This document shows, piece by piece, positions 61,165 through 64,000 of a stretch of DNA of 64,000 nucleotides. The position numbers and the translations under genes were made by a program. Position 1 is the first letter of the stretch. The number at the start of each line of letters is the position of its first letter. The notes beneath the pieces were generated by a model, which was not told where the DNA came from, did not search any database, and was given only the letters and a program-made list of their open reading frames with translations. The stretch is taken from positions 186,001-250,000 of the forward strand of contig CAYSQJ010000002.1 in NCBI GenBank assembly GCA_964433345.1, written 5' to 3'. The DNA is from Ga0077527 sp964433345. GTDB taxonomy: Bacteria > Pseudomonadota > Gammaproteobacteria > Burkholderiales > SG8-41.

Positions 61165-62583
61165 ATGACTACGCCATCGGTTACCGAAAAACCCGCCCGC
61201 GGCCGGGTGCTGAACGTGTGGACACCCGAGGACAAGGTGTTCTGGGAGCAGCAGGGCCGTGCCATTGCAAACATCAACCTCTGGATCTCGATTCCCAGCC
61301 TGTTTCTCGCCTTTGCGGTATGGCAGTTGTGGAGCGTGGTTGCGGTCAACCTCAATCTGCTCGGCTTCAAGTTCACCACCAACCAGCTGTTCTGGCTTGC
61401 CGCAGCGCCGGCGCTGTCGGGGGCGACGCTGCGCATTTTCTACTCGTTCATGGTGCCGATCTTCGGCGGCCGGCGCTGGACCGCGCTGTCGACGGCCTCG
61501 CTGCTGATTCCCGCCATAGGCATCGGCATTGCCGTGCAGGACACCTCGACCACCTTTCCGACGATGCTGATCCTCGCGCTGCTGTGCGGCCTCGGCGGCG
61601 GCAACTTCTCGTCCTCGATGGCCAACATCAGCTTCTTTTTCCCGAAGGAGCGCAAGGGCTCGGCGTTGGGTCTCAATGCCGGCCTCGGCAACTTGGGCGT
61701 CTCGTCGGTGCAGTTCCTTGCCCCGCTGGTGGTGACCATGCCGATCTGGCTGGCCTTCCAGGGTGATCCCGCGCTGATCGTCAACAAGGCCGGGCAGCAG
61801 GTCGAAATATGGGCGCAGAACGCGGCCTTCGTCTGGGTGCCCTTCATCGCGATCTGCGCGGTGGCCTCATGGTTCGGCATGAATGACATTGCCGACGCCA
61901 AGGCCTCGTTTTCCGACCAGGCGGTGATCTTCCGGCGCAAGCACAACTGGCTGATGTGCTGGCTCTACCTCGGCACCTTCGGGTCCTTCATCGGCTATTC
62001 GGCGGGATTCCCGCTGCTGATCAAGTCGCAGTTCCCGGAAATCAATGCCTTGCAGTATGCCTGGATGGGCCCGCTGGTCGGCGCGGTGATCCGTCCCTTC
62101 GGCGGCTGGCTGTCCGACAAGCTCGGAGGCGCGATCGTCACCTTCTGGAACTTCGTGGTGATGGCCATTGCCGTTGGCGGCGTGCTCTATTTCCTGCCCT
62201 CGGGGCCCTCCGGCGGCAGCTTCGCCGGTTTCTTCACCTGTTTCATGCTGCTGTTCCTGACCACCGGCATCGGCAACGGCTCGACCTTCCGCATGATCCC
62301 GGTCATTTTCCTGACCGAGCGGCTGCGCGAAGCGGAAGGCAAGGGTGTACCGGCTCGCGAGCAGGCGATCCGCGACGGCAACAAGGAGGCAGCCGCGGTG
62401 CTCGGCTTCACCGGCGCCATAGGCGCCTATGGCGGTTTCTTCATACCCAAGAGCTATGGCACCTCGATCGCCGCGACCGGCGGACCCGAGGTCGCGCTGT
62501 GGATTTTCATCGTGTTTTACCTCAGCTGCATCGCGATGACCTGGTGGTACTACGCGCGCCGAGACGCGGAAATGCCCTGCTGA
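61165..62583 (+). CDS. narK2: Nitrate/nitrite MFS antiporter, NarK2-like
   Basis: The 472-residue NNP transporter has WTPEDKVFWEQQGRAIANIN before the first helix, GLGGGNFSSSMANISFFFPK followed by ERKGSALGLNAGLGNLGVSS (the nitrate signature), and GPLVGAVIRPFGGWLSDKLG. The longer loop with REQAIRDGNKEAAAVLGFTG near the C-terminus is typical of NarK2. In denitrifiers NarK1 and NarK2 are adjacent or fused and feed nitrate to NarG. AAGGAAT precedes the ATG; the longer frame from 61093 lies inside narK1. Confidence 0.95.
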   Translation: MTTPSVTEKPARGRVLNVWTPEDKVFWEQQGRAIANINLWISIPSLFLAFAVWQLWSVVAVNLNLLGFKFTTNQLFWLAAAPALSGATLRIFYSFMVPIFGGRRWTALSTASLLIPAIGIGIAVQDTSTTFPTMLILALLCGLGGGNFSSSMANISFFFPKERKGSALGLNAGLGNLGVSSVQFLAPLVVTMPIWLAFQGDPALIVNKAGQQVEIWAQNAAFVWVPFIAICAVASWFGMNDIADAKASFSDQAVIFRRKHNWLMCWLYLGTFGSFIGYSAGFPLLIKSQFPEINALQYAWMGPLVGAVIRPFGGWLSDKLGGAIVTFWNFVVMAIAVGGVLYFLPSGPSGGSFAGFFTCFMLLFLTTGIGNGSTFRMIPVIFLTERLREAEGKGVPAREQAIRDGNKEAAAVLGFTGAIGAYGGFFIPKSYGTSIAATGGPEVALWIFIVFYLSCIAMTWWYYARRDAEMPC

Positions 62584-62631
62584 ACACTGCATTCGGCCCC
62601 GAACAACGAACAACCGCATGATGAGGCAGAG

Positions 62632-64000
62632 ATGAGCCACTTTCTTGACCGACTGAACTACTTTGCGACCCCGCGGGAATCCTTCGCCGGCGGTCATGGC
62701 CTGACCAGCGGCGAGGACCGCACCTGGGAAGACGCCTACCGCAACCGCTGGGCGAGCGACAAGATCGTGCGCTCCACCCATGGCGTCAACTGCACCGGTT
62801 CCTGCTCCTGGAAAATCCACGTCAAGGGCGGCATCGTCACCTGGGAAACCCAGCAGACGGATTACCCGCGCACGCGCTGGGACATGCCCAACCACGAGCC
62901 GCGGGGCTGTGCCCGTGGCGCGAGTTACAGCTGGTATCTCTACAGCGCGAACCGCGTGAAGTATCCGATGGTGCGCGGGCGCCTGCTCAAGCGCTGGCGC
63001 GCGGCTCGGCTTGACAAGGGGCCGGTCGAGGCTTGGGCATCGATTGTCGAGTCCGAGGAGGCGCGGCGTGATTACCAGCGAGTGCGCGGCCTCGGCGGTT
63101 TCGTGCGCTCGAGCTGGGACGAGGTCAACGAAATCATCGCCGCCGCCAACATCTACACCATCGGCAAGTACGGTCCCGACCGGGTGATCGGCTTTTCTCC
63201 GATCCCGGCGATGTCGATGGTCAGCTATGCCGCAGGCAGCCGCTACTTGAGCCTGATCGGCGGGGTGTGCATGAGCTTCTACGACTGGTACTGCGACCTG
63301 CCGCCGGCCAGCCCGCAGATCTGGGGCGAGCAGACTGACGTGCCGGAGTCGGCGGACTGGTACAACTCGAATTTCATCATCGCCTGGGGTTCCAACGTGC
63401 CGCAGACGCGCACCCCGGATGCGCATTTCTTCACCGAGGTGCGTTACAAGGGGACCAAGACGGTGGCCATTACCCCGGATTATTCGGAGGTCGCCAAGCT
63501 GTCGGACCTGTGGCTGCATCCCAAGCAGGGCACCGACGCCGCGCTGGCAATGGCGATGGGGCACGTGATCCTGAAGGAGTTTTACTTCGACCGCCGCAGC
63601 GCCTATTTCGACGACTACGCGCGCCGCTACACCGACCTGCCGATGCTGGTGATGCTGAAGGAACATGTGCTGCCCGATGGCGGGAAGATCATGGTGCCGG
63701 ACCGTTATGTGCGCGCCGCCGATTTTGCCGACCGTCTGGGCCAGGACAACAATGCGGAATGGAAGACCGTGGCCTGCGCCGATGACGGCAAGGTGGTGCT
63801 GCACCACGGGTCGATCGGGTTCCGCTGGGGGCCGGAAGGACGTGCCGATGCCGGCCGCTGGAATCTTGAGCCCAAGGATGCGCGCAGCGGGACGGAAACC
63901 CGGCTGCAACTGTCCGTGCTGGAGGGCGGGAGCGGTGCGGCGGATACCGCCGTTGTCGGTTTCCCCTATTTCGGCGGCATCGACCGAGAACATTTTCAGG
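62632..64000 (+). CDS. narG: Respiratory nitrate reductase alpha subunit, partial
   Basis: The frame runs off the right edge after 456 codons of an expected 1250 or so. NarG holds the Mo-bis-MGD cofactor and the FS0 cluster and reduces nitrate to nitrite in the cytoplasm. Visible are the FS0 ligand pattern THGVNCTGSCSWKIHVKGG with the last cysteine in EPRGCARGASYSWYLY, VIGFSPIPAMSMVSYAAGSR, ESADWYNSNFIIAWGSNVPQ carrying the Mo-ligand aspartate, and KTVAITPDYSEVAKLSDLWL. There is no twin-arginine signal, as in membrane-bound NarGHI. It starts 48 bases after narK2, with narHJI expected beyond the window. Confidence 0.97.
   Translation, partial: MSHFLDRLNYFATPRESFAGGHGLTSGEDRTWEDAYRNRWASDKIVRSTHGVNCTGSCSWKIHVKGGIVTWETQQTDYPRTRWDMPNHEPRGCARGASYSWYLYSANRVKYPMVRGRLLKRWRAARLDKGPVEAWASIVESEEARRDYQRVRGLGGFVRSSWDEVNEIIAAANIYTIGKYGPDRVIGFSPIPAMSMVSYAAGSRYLSLIGGVCMSFYDWYCDLPPASPQIWGEQTDVPESADWYNSNFIIAWGSNVPQTRTPDAHFFTEVRYKGTKTVAITPDYSEVAKLSDLWLHPKQGTDAALAMAMGHVILKEFYFDRRSAYFDDYARRYTDLPMLVMLKEHVLPDGGKIMVPDRYVRAADFADRLGQDNNAEWKTVACADDGKVVLHHGSIGFRWGPEGRADAGRWNLEPKDARSGTETRLQLSVLEGGSGAADTAVVGFPYFGGIDREHFQ

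Noticed and set aside
61867..63993. 708-residue open frame antisense to narK2 and narG
   Set aside because: The sense strand encodes conserved transporter and nitrate reductase sequence; the antisense frame has no recognisable domain.

Overview
The window is a compact, high-GC stretch of chromosome from a betaproteobacterium. The clues are the housekeeping order (glyA-nrdR-ribDE-ribBX-ribH-nusB, recA-recX-alaS, glnE next to yhdP), two Bug/TctC-type tripartite tricarboxylate receptors, a ribBA gene whose second domain has lost its metal ligands, and a narXL-narK1-narK2-narG cluster. Family level cannot be fixed from sequence reading alone. Intergenic gaps are short. I see no rRNA or tRNA gene, CRISPR array, transposase or prophage.

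Layout. 1-2.5 kb: 5' end of a HicB-like antitoxin gene and a TRAP transporter pair (dctM, dctQ) separated by a palindromic dispersed repeat. 2.6-8.3 kb: glyA, nrdR, the riboflavin genes and nusB; short tandem repeats sit directly in front of nrdR and ribH. 8.3-11.4 kb: a small membrane protein, an alpha/beta hydrolase and two tricarboxylate-type binding proteins. 11.7-18.4 kb: thiL, pgpA, pncC, SOS-regulated recA, recX and alaS. 18.4-21.9 kb: orphan prepilin, phosphomannomutase, a YheT-type hydrolase and a DUF4870-like membrane protein. 22-25.9 kb: a minus-strand accessory operon (divergent ComA-like protein, fumarate-reductase-type flavoprotein, class II aldolase, then a terminator), preceded by a hairpin-rich leader and a SnoaL-like gene. 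25.9-28.1 kb: waaF, a zinc-finger protein and ilvE. 28.4-40.8 kb: class III adenylate cyclase, glnE, yhdP, nitrilase, tldD, aroG and a cNMP-binding protein. 40.8-47.2 kb: BtuF-like protein, cobalamin adenosyltransferase, two overlapping SulP permeases, and two small cytochromes c. 47.2-53.7 kb: nth, SH3 protein, M48 protease, RsxB-like ferredoxin, ald, pyrD and the N-degron transferases bpt and aat. 53.7-64 kb: a low-oxygen/nitrate block: ompW behind an FNR-type box, ccoI, ccoS, narX, narL, narK1, narK2 and the first 456 codons of narG.

Physiology inferred: a respiratory, facultatively anaerobic heterotroph that reduces nitrate, uses a cbb3 oxidase encoded elsewhere, and scavenges organic acids through TRAP and TTT binding-protein systems. 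The least explained locus is the ComA-like/flavoprotein/aldolase operon. The ComA homologue keeps the fold's signatures but has lost two motifs I associate with phosphosulfolactate synthase, so it probably makes or breaks something else. Other points worth checking are the SulP permease with an insertion of about 135 residues, the recX start codon lying against a hairpin, and the start-codon-proximal tandem repeats.
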